From positions 186,001-250,000 of the forward strand of contig NZ_FYAU01000036.1 of the NCBI RefSeq assembly GCF_900185725.1: a stretch of DNA of 64,000 nucleotides, given 5' to 3'. A program made the position numbers and the translations under genes. Positions 1 to 8,219 of this stretch are shown piece by piece (positions within the stretch are counted from its first letter, which is position 1; each line of letters opens with the position of its first letter). The notes under the pieces were generated by a model. It searched no databases and was not told the origin of the DNA. It worked only from the letters and a program-made list of their open reading frames with translations. Source of the DNA: Stappia sp. TSB10P1A. GTDB lineage: Bacteria; Pseudomonadota; Alphaproteobacteria; Rhizobiales; Stappiaceae.

Positions 1-2
1 TC

Positions 3-281
3 GAAGGCGAAGCCTCGGGCCTGACCGACAGCCGGTCCAGCATTGTCGACGATCTGCGTCTTGGCGGAACCGGTCCGCTGTGCAGCGGTCCGCTGGCTGC
101 CCGCCTGTTCCCGCATTGCTGGCTCTGTCTCGCCGACAGCCGGGTCGAGGTTCCCGCAGGAGTTGCCGAACTGGTGGAGCAGCCGGCCCCCGTCTCGCTC
201 GACCAGGCCCGCAAGGCCATGCTTTGCGTCGCCGAACGGCTGGACGGGTGCCGCTACACCCGCGCTGCGATGCTGGTTTGA
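3..281 (+). CDS. C-terminal fragment of an unknown protein
   Basis: An open frame enters from the left edge and ends at a TGA at 279-281, giving about 92 residues of a C terminus. Codon use fits a GC-rich coding frame, and it contains Cys- and Trp-bearing segments (HCWLCLADSR). I do not recognise the family and the N terminus lies outside the window. It reads toward the BLUF gene with a gap of about 130 bases. The alternative long frame starting at 43 in another phase looks like a shadow that only becomes real at the BLUF domain. Confidence 0.5.
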   Translation, partial: EGEASGLTDSRSSIVDDLRLGGTGPLCSGPLAARLFPHCWLCLADSRVEVPAGVAELVEQPAPVSLDQARKAMLCVAERLDGCRYTRAAMLV

Positions 282-414
282 CGGGACCTTCCCCCGCAAG
301 CCGCTTGCTTGCCGGCAAGTTAATGATCACACGCAACAATTCGGAATTCCGCTTACCGAACGCGAAGGGGTTGTCACTAGACTGTCTGGCATGAACGACG
401 CATCGAGGCAGTCC

Positions 415-873
415 ATGACCATCACCCGGCTGAGCTACCGGAGCAGGATCAACTTCAGCGAGATGACACTGTCGCTCGACGAAGAAGTCGACCGCCTGCT
501 CGCGGTCGCCCGCCGCAACAATGCCCGCGACGGAGTGACAGGAGCATTGCTGCTGGCCGGCAACACGTTCTTCCAGATCCTGGAGGGCGACGGCGACGCG
601 GTGGAGAGTACCTATTCACGGATCGTCGACGACGCGCGCCACGGCGGTTGCCTGGTGCTCGACAGGCGCAGAGATACTTCGCGCCTGCTGCCCGACCTGC
701 CGCTGTTCTTCGCAGATGCTCTCGATTCGCATGAGGGCGTTCTGTCGAGCCTCTACATTCCGATCTGCCAGGCGCCGGACCTTGCGAGCTACGACGATCT
801 CGTCTCGGCGATCATCTTCAGCGCGGCCCGGCAAGTGCGCCAAGACAGGCAGCCGCGCGCGCTGTCCGCCTGA
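415..873 (+). CDS. BLUF-domain blue-light sensor protein
   Basis: A 152-residue protein that is almost entirely one BLUF domain, a flavin (FAD)-binding blue-light sensor fold. Key positions seen: Tyr8 in LSYRS, Asn36 in RRNNARDGVTG and Gln54 in FFQILEG, the Tyr/Gln/Asn set that contacts the flavin. The conserved Trp and Met of the last strand are missing (the region reads RLLPDLPLFF), and the loop between Tyr8 and Asn36 is about four residues longer than in AppA. There is no output domain, so it probably signals by protein-protein contact. The ATG at 415 is chosen because a GAGG lies seven bases upstream and family members begin just before the Tyr motif; an in-frame ATG at 391 is possible. 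Confidence 0.85.
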   Translation: MTITRLSYRSRINFSEMTLSLDEEVDRLLAVARRNNARDGVTGALLLAGNTFFQILEGDGDAVESTYSRIVDDARHGGCLVLDRRRDTSRLLPDLPLFFADALDSHEGVLSSLYIPICQAPDLASYDDLVSAIIFSAARQVRQDRQPRALSA

Positions 874-990
874 TCGCATCGGCGCCCTTGCCAGCCTTGC
901 CTCTCCTTCCCTAACCTGTGCGGCAACGCAGCCGCGCCGCAGCAGCGCCCCGCCCGGGCGGTGTTCGGCAGGCGTGGCAGGGAGGATGCC

Positions 991-1935
991 TTGCAAGACC
1001 CCCGGAAAGACCCCGAGTCAGATCGCTCGAAAGCCCCCCTTTCGGCGAGGCTCCCCGACTTTGTCGTCCGCCCCGATCCGCAGGACGCGCGCCTGTCCTC
1101 GCCCGTCACGGGCGTGGACCAGAACGGCCGCGAGGTCGAGATTCGCGTCGTTAGCGAGCGCGCGTTGACGCTCTATCTCAACGCGCAGGAGATCGTCACG
1201 ATGATGACGATCGGCGACCGGCCGGATCTGCTGGCGGTCGGCTATCTGCTGAATCAGAACATGCTGCGGCCGGACGACCGCATCACCGGCATCGATCATG
1301 ACGAGGATCTCGACGTCGTGGTCGTGCGCACCGAGCGCGCGACCGACTACGAGGAGAAGATGAAGAAGAAGGTGCGCACCTCCGGCTGCGCGCAAGGCAC
1401 CGTCTTCGGCGATGTGATGGAGCGTTTCGACGAGATCTCGCTCGATCCGGCCGCCCGCCTTCGCACCTCCTGGCTCCACGCCCTCACCCGCAAGATCAAT
1501 ACCCAGCCCTCGCTCTACCTGGAAGCCGGGGCGATCCACGGCTGCGTGCTGTGCCAGGAAGACCGGGCGGTCGCCTATATGGAAGACGTCGGACGGCACA
1601 ATGCCGTCGACAAGATCGCCGGCTGGATGTGGCTCAACCATGTCCCCCCGCAGGACAAGATCTTCTACACGACCGGCCGGCTGACCTCAGAGATGGTCAT
1701 CAAGACCGCGATGATGGGCATTCCCATCCTCGTCTCCCGCTCCGGCTTCACCGCCTGGGGCGTCGAGCTTGCCCGACGGGTCGGGCTGACGCTGGTCGGC
1801 CGGGCGCGCGGCCAGCGCTTCGTCGTGCTGTCGGGGCCTGAGCGGCTCGAGTACGACGCGCTGCCGGAGGCCGGTGACCGCGAGGACCCGCGCCATGCCC
1901 GCAAGGGCTCGCGCCGCGAGGACGACGCCGCATGA
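991..1935 (+). CDS. fdhD: FdhD, sulfurtransferase for formate dehydrogenase
   Basis: FdhD carries sulfur from a cysteine desulfurase to the molybdenum cofactor of formate dehydrogenase. About 314 residues. Conserved family stretches are visible: YMEDVGRHNAVDKIAGW, the TTGRLTSEMVIKTA block and ILVSRSGFT. The usual CxxC loop is replaced by SGCAQGT, leaving a single Cys, with a second pair in HGCVLC. The TTG at 991 is favoured because GGAGG sits five bases upstream; a GTG at 961 is in frame. It is the first gene of a cofactor operon and its end overlaps mobA (ATGA). No formate dehydrogenase subunit is in the window, so the target enzyme is encoded elsewhere. Confidence 0.9.
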   Translation: MQDPRKDPESDRSKAPLSARLPDFVVRPDPQDARLSSPVTGVDQNGREVEIRVVSERALTLYLNAQEIVTMMTIGDRPDLLAVGYLLNQNMLRPDDRITGIDHDEDLDVVVVRTERATDYEEKMKKKVRTSGCAQGTVFGDVMERFDEISLDPAARLRTSWLHALTRKINTQPSLYLEAGAIHGCVLCQEDRAVAYMEDVGRHNAVDKIAGWMWLNHVPPQDKIFYTTGRLTSEMVIKTAMMGIPILVSRSGFTAWGVELARRVGLTLVGRARGQRFVVLSGPERLEYDALPEAGDREDPRHARKGSRREDDAA

Positions 1936-2558
1936 GCACTGCAGGTCTCGCTGGATGCGTTCTTGCCGGCGGCCTTGCCCGCCGCATGGGTGGCGGCGAC
2001 AAGCCGCTGCTGCCGCTTGCCGGCGAGACGATGCTCGCCCGCGTCATCGCGCGGCTTCGGCCGCAGGTCGGCCCTCTCGTGCTCAACGCCAATGGTGAGG
2101 CCGGGCGCTTCGCCGGCTTCGGCCTTCCGGTCGTCCCGGATCCGGTCGAAGGGTTCGCCGGGCCGCTGGCGGGAGTTCTCGCCGGCCTTCGCTGGGCGCA
2201 GGCGCATGCGCCAGAGGCCGAGGGGATCGTCTCCGTTGCAGGCGACACGCCGTTCTTTCCCGAGGACCTTGCCGCCCGGCTCCTCGCCGCGCGCGGGGTG
2301 GAGCCGGGCCGCATCGTGCTCGCCCGGTCCGATGGCCACACGCACCCGGTCTTCGGCTACTGGCCGATCTGCGCCGCCGACTCGCTCGAAACCTTCCTGC
2401 GCGAAGGAACAACGCGAAAAGTGCTCGCCTTCGTCGACATGCATCCCAATGCCAGCGCCGACTTCACACCGCCGCCAGGCGCGCCCGACCCCTTCTTCAA
2501 CGTCAACACGCCCGAGGACCTCAAGGCAGCGGAAGACCTTGTGAAGGCGGGCGCATGA
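1932..2558 (+). CDS. mobA: MobA, molybdenum cofactor guanylyltransferase
   Basis: Transfers GMP from GTP to molybdopterin to make the guanine dinucleotide form of the molybdenum cofactor. 208 residues, the usual family length. The nucleotide-binding signature LAGGLARRMGGGDKP spans residues 11-25, and the metal-binding Asp lies in SVAGDTPFF (about residue 105). The ATG overlaps the fdhD stop and the 3' end overlaps mobB by four bases, so translation is probably coupled through fdhD-mobA-mobB-moeA. The bis-MGD cofactor it makes is the form used by formate dehydrogenases, which fits fdhD next door. Confidence 0.93.
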   Translation: MSTAGLAGCVLAGGLARRMGGGDKPLLPLAGETMLARVIARLRPQVGPLVLNANGEAGRFAGFGLPVVPDPVEGFAGPLAGVLAGLRWAQAHAPEAEGIVSVAGDTPFFPEDLAARLLAARGVEPGRIVLARSDGHTHPVFGYWPICAADSLETFLREGTTRKVLAFVDMHPNASADFTPPPGAPDPFFNVNTPEDLKAAEDLVKAGA

Positions 2559-3106
2559 GAGACATGCACAAGCCCCCCGTCTTCGGCATCGCCGGATGGA
2601 AGAACAGCGGCAAGACGACGATGACCGAAAGGCTGGTTGCCGCGATCACGGCGCGGGGCTTTCGCGTCGCCACCGTCAAGCACGCGCATCATGCCGTCGA
2701 CATCGACCAGGAGGGCACCGACAGCCATCGCCACCGCGCGGCCGGTGCCGTCGAGACAGCGCTGGTGTCGGGGCGTCGCTGGGCCCTGATGCACGAGTTG
2801 CGCGGCGAGGCCGAGCCGTCTCTGGACCAGATCCTTGCGCGCTTGTCGCCCTGCGATCTTGTGCTGGTCGAGGGCTACAAGCGCGCGGCCCTGCCGAAGC
2901 TGGAACTGCGCCGCGCTGCCGCTACGCGCGGCGAACCGTTGTCGCCTGGCGATCCGCATGTGGTCGCCATCGCCTCGGACGGCACCGTGGCGGAGACGGC
3001 CCTGCCGGTCTACCATCTGGACGATATCGACGGCATCGCCGGCTTCATCCTGAGCATATGCGGTCTTTCCGGGACGCGACATGGCTTCGATCAGACCACT
3101 GCTTGA
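2555..3106 (+). CDS. mobB: MobB, molybdopterin-guanine dinucleotide biosynthesis adaptor
   Basis: A 183-residue P-loop protein with Walker A GWKNSGKTT at residues 14-22 and the TVKHAHH segment typical of MobB. MobB binds GTP and assists MobA in forming the guanine dinucleotide cofactor. It overlaps mobA by four bases and moeA by 26 bases. The longer second overlap suggests moeA translation initiates inside the mobB 3' end. Confidence 0.92.
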   Translation: MRDMHKPPVFGIAGWKNSGKTTMTERLVAAITARGFRVATVKHAHHAVDIDQEGTDSHRHRAAGAVETALVSGRRWALMHELRGEAEPSLDQILARLSPCDLVLVEGYKRAALPKLELRRAAATRGEPLSPGDPHVVAIASDGTVAETALPVYHLDDIDGIAGFILSICGLSGTRHGFDQTTA

Positions 3107-4370
3107 CGACTGCTTCCTGCACGACCGCGACCGGCTGCGCCACGGCGAGGCGCTGGCGATCCTGCGCGAGCGGGTCGCGCCCGTCGCCGAGCGCGAGAAC
3201 GTTGCGCTCGGCGACGCCCATGCCCGCATCCTGGCACAGTCCGTCTCGGCCCCTCAGAACGTGCCGCTTTTCGACAATTCCGCCGTCGACGGCTATGCCT
3301 TCCGTCACGCGGACCATGCGGCCGCCACCGATGGACTTCTGCCTCTCTCCGCCCGCATCGCGGCCGGCCACGCACCGGACGCGCCGCTTGCCCCCGGCAG
3401 CGTGGCACGCATCTTCACTGGCGCAGTGATGCCGGACGGCGCCGATACGGTCGCCATGCAGGAGGATTGCGAGGCAACGGAACGCGGCGGCCGAACCTTC
3501 GTTCGCATTCCCCCCGGCCTCAAGCCGGGCGCCAACCGGCGCAGGGCCGGCGAAGACCTCGCCGCTGGCGATGTCCTGGTGCGATCCGGCGCCCGACTGC
3601 GGCCGCAAGACATCGCCGCGATCGCCTCCACCGGCACCGATCGCGTCGAGGTGTTCCGCCGGCTTCGCGTGGCACTGGTCTCCAGCGGCGACGAGTTGCG
3701 CCGTCCCGGCGAGCCGCTCCCCATCGGCGGTGTCTACGACAGCAACCATTTTCTCCTCTCCGGACTGGTTGCCGCGAGCGGTGTCGAGATCACCGACCTC
3801 GGCATCCTGCCGGACCGCGCCGATGCCGTGCGCGACGCCCTGACGGCGGCCGCCACCGATCACGACGTCATCGTCACCACCGGCGGCGCGTCCCGCGGCG
3901 AAGAGGACCATCTGGTCGGCGCCATCGACGCTCTCGGCAGCCGGCACATGTGGCAACTCGCGATCAAGCCGGGGCGACCGATGAATTTCGGCCGCATCGG
4001 CACCTGCGTCACCCTCGGCCTGCCGGGCAATCCCGTCGCCGCGATGGTCTGCGGGCTTCTCTACGTCCTGCCCGTCCTGTCGGCGCTTGGCGGCGGCACC
4101 TTCTTCGAGCCGGTGCGCTACCAGATCCCGGCTGCGTTCAGCGTGCCGAAGAAGAAACCCGACCGCCGCGAGTTCTATCGCGGCAGTCTCGACCGCGATG
4201 CGAGCGGGCGCACGGTTGTGCGCAAGTTCGCCCGCGACGGCTCCGGCCTCATCACCTCCCTGCGCGAGGCCGACGGCCTGATCGAGATCCCCGAGGAGGT
4301 CACAGCGGTGACCGAAGGGCAGCCTGTCGATTTCATCAGTTTCGGCGACTATGGCCTCGCTGCACGGTGA
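3081..4370 (+). CDS. moeA: MoeA, molybdopterin molybdenumtransferase
   Basis: Inserts molybdate into adenylylated molybdopterin. 429 residues. Family landmarks: the N-terminal PLFDNSAVDGYAF segment, the MPDGADTVAMQED loop (domain II), and the MoCF-fold block with IVTTGGASRGEEDH and LGLPGNPVAAMV in domain III. It is the last gene of the fdhD-mobAB-moeA operon. The start is inside mobB; there is no better start downstream because the conserved N-terminal helix begins just after residue 1. Confidence 0.93.
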   Translation: MASIRPLLDDCFLHDRDRLRHGEALAILRERVAPVAERENVALGDAHARILAQSVSAPQNVPLFDNSAVDGYAFRHADHAAATDGLLPLSARIAAGHAPDAPLAPGSVARIFTGAVMPDGADTVAMQEDCEATERGGRTFVRIPPGLKPGANRRRAGEDLAAGDVLVRSGARLRPQDIAAIASTGTDRVEVFRRLRVALVSSGDELRRPGEPLPIGGVYDSNHFLLSGLVAASGVEITDLGILPDRADAVRDALTAAATDHDVIVTTGGASRGEEDHLVGAIDALGSRHMWQLAIKPGRPMNFGRIGTCVTLGLPGNPVAAMVCGLLYVLPVLSALGGGTFFEPVRYQIPAAFSVPKKKPDRREFYRGSLDRDASGRTVVRKFARDGSGLITSLREADGLIEIPEEVTAVTEGQPVDFISFGDYGLAAR

Positions 4371-4572
4371 AGCCCCCGACAGTCCTTGCCCATTCCCTTA
4401 CGACACCCTTCCAATACTGGTGACGGTTGCGGGACAATGTTCCTATTCCGCATGACCGATGGGGACAACGCAGCGTAAAGCGGTTGAACTCCGGACAATT
4501 TTGGTGGGAGTATGAAATCTGATCCCGCGCCGACAACAAGGACGCGGGCAAAAACAGTACCGCAGGGGATAC

Positions 4573-5352
4573 ATGATGCGTTTCATGAAGATCGCGGCTG
4601 CCGCCGCTCTCGCGATTGTTACCGTCGGCGCCGCCGAGGCCAAGGACTGGAGCAAGGTGCTGATCGGCACCGAAGGCGCCTATCCTCCCTTCAACAATCT
4701 GACCTCCGACGGCCAGCTCGTCGGCTTCGACATCGACATCGCCAAGGCGCTCTGCGCCGAGATGAAGGTGGAATGCGAGTTCGTCGTTCAGGACTGGGAC
4801 GGGATGATTCCGGCCCTGCAGGCCGGCAAGTTCGACGCTGTGATCGCCTCCATGTCGATCACCGAGGAGCGCCTGCAGAGCGTCGACTTCACCAACAAGT
4901 ACTACAACACGCCGCCGGCGATTGCCGTCCCGAAGGACAGCGACATCTCGGAAGCCACCAAGGAAGCGCTTGCCGGCAAGCTGCTCGGAGCGCAGTCGTC
5001 CACCACCCACTCCAACTATGCCGAGGCCAAGCTCGGCGATGCGCAACTGAAGCTCTATCCGACCCCGGACGAGTACAAGCTCGACATCGCCTCGGGCCGC
5101 ATCGACGCGGTGATCGACGACGTGGTGGTCCTGTCCGAATGGCTCGGCACCGACGACGGCGCCTGCTGCAAGCTGCTCGGCACCCTGACTCCGGATCCGG
5201 TCATTAATGGCGAAGGCGCCGGTATCGCCATTCGCAAGAACGAGCCGGAGCTGAAGGAACTTTTCAACAAGGCCATCGAGGCGATCCGCGCCAATGGCAC
5301 CTATGAAGAGATCCAGTCGAAGTATTTCGACTTCGATGTCTATGGCGGCTGA
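4573..5352 (+). CDS. Periplasmic basic amino acid/opine-binding protein of an ABC transporter
   Basis: 259 residues with a signal peptide (about residues 1-24, cleavage near AEA-KDW) followed by a family 3 solute-binding fold. The segments VLIGTEGAYPPFN, GFDIDIAKALC, DWDGMIPALQAGKFDAV and MSITEERLQSVDF match the HisJ/ArgT/octopine-binding group, so arginine, ornithine, lysine or an opine is the likely ligand. Four cysteines remain in the mature protein (CAEMKVEC and GACCK) and may form disulfides. AGGGGAT about four bases before the ATG serves as ribosome site. It heads an operon with two permeases but no ATPase gene. Confidence 0.88.
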   Translation: MMRFMKIAAAAALAIVTVGAAEAKDWSKVLIGTEGAYPPFNNLTSDGQLVGFDIDIAKALCAEMKVECEFVVQDWDGMIPALQAGKFDAVIASMSITEERLQSVDFTNKYYNTPPAIAVPKDSDISEATKEALAGKLLGAQSSTTHSNYAEAKLGDAQLKLYPTPDEYKLDIASGRIDAVIDDVVVLSEWLGTDDGACCKLLGTLTPDPVINGEGAGIAIRKNEPELKELFNKAIEAIRANGTYEEIQSKYFDFDVYGG

Positions 5353-5369
5353 CGACCGTTGACATACGC

Positions 5370-5393
5370 GGGGCGGCAGTCTGCTGCCCCCCC
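5370..5393 (+). promoter_or_regulatory. Intercistronic GC stem-loop after the binding-protein gene
   Basis: GGGGCGGCAG and CTGCCCCCC pair with one mismatch around a four-base loop, between the binding-protein stop and the first permease. No T-tract follows, so it is unlikely to stop transcription fully. Hairpins here are commonly used in ABC operons to raise the level of the binding-protein mRNA over that of the permeases; that role is inferred. Confidence 0.4.
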
Positions 5394-5416
5394 GCCAAGA
5401 CCAGCGGTTCCGGCGC

Positions 5417-6130
5417 ATGACCGACATCCTCACTCTGATATCGTTCGGCCCGGACGGCTGGGGCGATGAGATCGCGCGTGGCGTGCTCGTCACCGTCGCT
5501 CTGGCCCTGTCATCGTTGCCGTTCGGCCTCGTTCTCGGTTTCCTGGTCGCGCTTGCCAAGAATTCCGGCGAGCCTTCGCTACGATCCGCCGCCAATATCT
5601 ACACCACGATCTTCCGTGGCCTGCCCGAACTGCTGACGCTGTTCCTCGTCTATTACGGCGTGCAGATGCTGCTGAACGAGGTCGCGCGGCTCTTCGTTCC
5701 CGGCGCCACGGTCAACGTCAACTCCTTCGTCGCCGGAATGGTGGCGCTGTCGCTGGTCTTCTCCTCCTATGCCTCGGAGGCCTTCCTCTCCGCCTTTCGC
5801 GGCATCAAGCAGGGGCAATACGAGGGAGGCTATGCACTTGGCCTCAGCCGTCCCCAGACGATGCGCCTCGTCATCCTGCCCCAATTGATCCGCCTCGCCC
5901 TGCCCGCGCTCGGCAATCTCTGGCTGATCCTCCTGAAGGAAACCGCGCTCGTCTCGGCCATCGGCCTTGATGACCTGCTGCGATGGGCCGGCATTGCCGC
6001 GCGGGTGACCAAGGAGCCGTTCCTGTTCTTCGGCGGGGCCTGCCTCATCTATCTCATGCTGGCGATGATCTCCTCCATCGGCCTGTCGCGGATCGAGACC
6101 TGGACCCGCCGCGGGGAGGCATCGCGATGA
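5417..6130 (+). CDS. Amino acid ABC transporter permease, HisQ-like
   Basis: 237 residues with about five membrane helices. The EAA loop that docks on the ATPase is clear (SAFRGIKQGQYEGGYALGLS...VILPQ, around residues 125-155), and FRGLPELLTLFLVYYG is typical of the His/Glu/Gln/Arg permease family. It pairs with the next permease, with which it shares an ATGA overlap. No signature of an ATP-binding protein follows, so this transporter must use an ATPase encoded elsewhere. Confidence 0.9.
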   Translation: MTDILTLISFGPDGWGDEIARGVLVTVALALSSLPFGLVLGFLVALAKNSGEPSLRSAANIYTTIFRGLPELLTLFLVYYGVQMLLNEVARLFVPGATVNVNSFVAGMVALSLVFSSYASEAFLSAFRGIKQGQYEGGYALGLSRPQTMRLVILPQLIRLALPALGNLWLILLKETALVSAIGLDDLLRWAGIAARVTKEPFLFFGGACLIYLMLAMISSIGLSRIETWTRRGEASR

Positions 6131-6963
6131 GCTGGATCAGCCGCGAGACCATCCCGGCCCGCCCGGCCCCGCCGGTTCCTTCACGAGGCTGGAGCGGTAC
6201 CCGCGTCGCCGGCCACCTGCTCATGGCGCTATGGATCGTCGCCGGCGCCAGCCTGCTCTACTACCTTGCCGAAAACGTGATGTCGGACTTTGTCCGCAAC
6301 TACTGGGAGAAATATCTCGACGGCATCGTGGTGACCCTGCAACTGGTCGGCCTGTCGATGGTTGCGGGAGCCGCCCTGTCGCTGCTCGTGGCGCTGGCCC
6401 GCGCTTCGCGGAACCCGTTTGTCTCGGGCATCGCCTATGCCTATGTCTACTTCTTCCGCGGTACGCCGCTGCTCGCGCAGACCTTCCTGATCTATTACGG
6501 CGCCGGCAGCTTCCGCCCCTTCCTCAGCGATGTCGGCCTGTGGTGGTTCTTCCGCGATGCCTGGTATTGCGCGGTCTTCGCCTTCACGCTCAACACCGCC
6601 GCCTACCAGGCGGAGATCCTGCGCGGGGCGGTGAGGAACGTCGACAAGGGGCAATGGGAGGCGGCGGCCGCGCTGGGCCTGCGCAAGGGTATCACCTTCT
6701 GGAAGGTGATCCTGCCGCAGGCGCTGATCGTGGCGCTGCGCCCCTACGGCAACGAACTGATCCTGATGATCAAGGGATCCGCCATCGTCTCGCTGGTGAC
6801 GATCTTTGACCTGATGGGCGAGACACGCCGCGCCTATTCCCGGACCTTCGACTTCCAGGCCTATATCTGGGCCGCCGTGCTCTACCTGATCGTGGTGGAG
6901 ACCTTGCGGCGGATCTGGGACGAGATCGAACTGCGCCTGACCCGCCATCTGCGGCGCAGTTGA
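6127..6963 (+). CDS. Amino acid ABC transporter permease, HisM-like
   Basis: 278 residues. After a proline-rich cytoplasmic start come about five membrane segments, the FFRGTPLLAQTFLIYYG motif, and an EAA loop (AEILRGAVRNVDKGQWEAA...ALGL) around residue 160. It starts in the stop codon of the first permease. The two permeases plus the upstream binding protein form the membrane part of a basic amino acid or opine importer. The next gene on the strand, 92 bases away, is a PLP enzyme of sulfur amino acid metabolism. Confidence 0.9.
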   Translation: MSWISRETIPARPAPPVPSRGWSGTRVAGHLLMALWIVAGASLLYYLAENVMSDFVRNYWEKYLDGIVVTLQLVGLSMVAGAALSLLVALARASRNPFVSGIAYAYVYFFRGTPLLAQTFLIYYGAGSFRPFLSDVGLWWFFRDAWYCAVFAFTLNTAAYQAEILRGAVRNVDKGQWEAAAALGLRKGITFWKVILPQALIVALRPYGNELILMIKGSAIVSLVTIFDLMGETRRAYSRTFDFQAYIWAAVLYLIVVETLRRIWDEIELRLTRHLRRS

Positions 6964-7055
6964 GCCCTTCTCATCGGCTGGTGCAACCTGCCCCATTGCG
7001 GGAAAGGCGTTGCGCGTTTACCCCTGCCGGACACCTTTCCCACCGGAGTCTTTCC

Positions 7056-8219
7056 ATGGCCGACATGTCCGACCGCCGCCTTTCTCCCGACTCGCTCCTC
7101 GCCCATGGCGGCGGCGGCGTCGATCCGGCAACCGGCGCGGTGGTTCCGCCGATCCACACGGCGACGACCTTCGCCCGCGACGCGGACTACCGGCTGACCA
7201 GTGCCGCGCATCTTTATTCGCGGGATGACAGCGACCTGCCGCGCCAGATCGAAAGCCTGATGACGCGCCTGGAGAATGGCGCGGACAGCCGCGTCTTCGC
7301 CTCCGGCATGGCGGCGGTCGCCGCAGTGCTGCGCAGCGTACGGCCGGGCGGCACCATCGTCGTGCAGGCCGGCATCTACTGGGGCACCACGTCCTGGCTG
7401 CGCAAGCACTGCGCCCATGCCGGCATCGCCCTGATCGAGGCGGACGCGAGCGACACCGCCCGGTTCTGCGAAACGCTGCGCGAAACCGGCCCGAATCTCG
7501 TCCTGCTCGAAGTGCCGTCGAACCCCTGGCTGACGGTCGCCGACATTGCCCCGATCGCCGAGACGGCGCATGCCCTGAAGGCGGTTCTCGTCGTCGATGC
7601 CACCGCCGCAACGCCCCTGCTCATGCGACCGCTCGATCTTGGCGCCGACCTCGTCCTGCATTCGGCGACCAAGGCGCTGAACGGCCATTCCGACGTGCTG
7701 GCCGGCATCGTCACCTGCCGCGACGCCGACAGCGACGTCTGGCGCTTCATCCGCGAGGAGCGGCACGATTCCGGTGCGGTGCTCGGCCCCTTCGAGGCCT
7801 ATCTGCTGCTGCGGGGTTTGCGCACCCTGTCCCTGCGCATGGAGCGGATGTGCGCCAATGCACAGGCCGTCGCCGAGATGCTCGCCGCGCATCCCGCCAT
7901 CGAAGCCGTGTTCTATCCCGGGCTTGCGGGCCATGCGAGCCATGAGGCCGCGCGCCGGCAGATGACCAAGGGCGGCTATCTGATGTCCTGCCTCGTCAAG
8001 GGCGGCGCCGCGGAAGCTCTGGCCGTCGCCGGGCGGCTGACACTGATCAAGCGGGCGACGTCGCTCGGCGGCGTCGAGAGCCTTGTCGAGCATCGCCACA
8101 CGATCGAAGGGGACGCCACCGGCATCCCGGTCAACCTGCTGCGCCTGTCCATCGGCATCGAGGATGCGGAGGACCTGATCGCGGATCTTTCCTCCGCCCT
8201 TGCGCCGCTTGCCCGTTAA
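7056..8219 (+). CDS. metC: Cystathionine beta-lyase-type PLP enzyme
   Basis: 387-residue member of the Cys/Met metabolism PLP family (fold type I). The PLP lysine is Lys206 in HSATKALNGHSD, with Asp181 in VVDATAATP contacting the cofactor and the SRDDSDLPRQIESLMTRLE segment binding phosphate. Sequence style fits cystathionine beta-lyase, which cleaves cystathionine to homocysteine, pyruvate and ammonia; gamma-synthase or another C-S lyase cannot be excluded by reading alone. The ATG at 7056 has GGAG eight bases upstream. It converges with the LysR gene, the two stops overlapping in a TTAA. Confidence 0.8.
   Translation: MADMSDRRLSPDSLLAHGGGGVDPATGAVVPPIHTATTFARDADYRLTSAAHLYSRDDSDLPRQIESLMTRLENGADSRVFASGMAAVAAVLRSVRPGGTIVVQAGIYWGTTSWLRKHCAHAGIALIEADASDTARFCETLRETGPNLVLLEVPSNPWLTVADIAPIAETAHALKAVLVVDATAATPLLMRPLDLGADLVLHSATKALNGHSDVLAGIVTCRDADSDVWRFIREERHDSGAVLGPFEAYLLLRGLRTLSLRMERMCANAQAVAEMLAAHPAIEAVFYPGLAGHASHEAARRQMTKGGYLMSCLVKGGAAEALAVAGRLTLIKRATSLGGVESLVEHRHTIEGDATGIPVNLLRLSIGIEDAEDLIADLSSALAPLAR

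Noticed and set aside
43-873. A 276-codon protein with the BLUF domain at its end
   Set aside because: Residues before the BLUF domain are low-complexity and overlap the unknown partial gene in another frame; a ribosome site precedes the ATG at 415.
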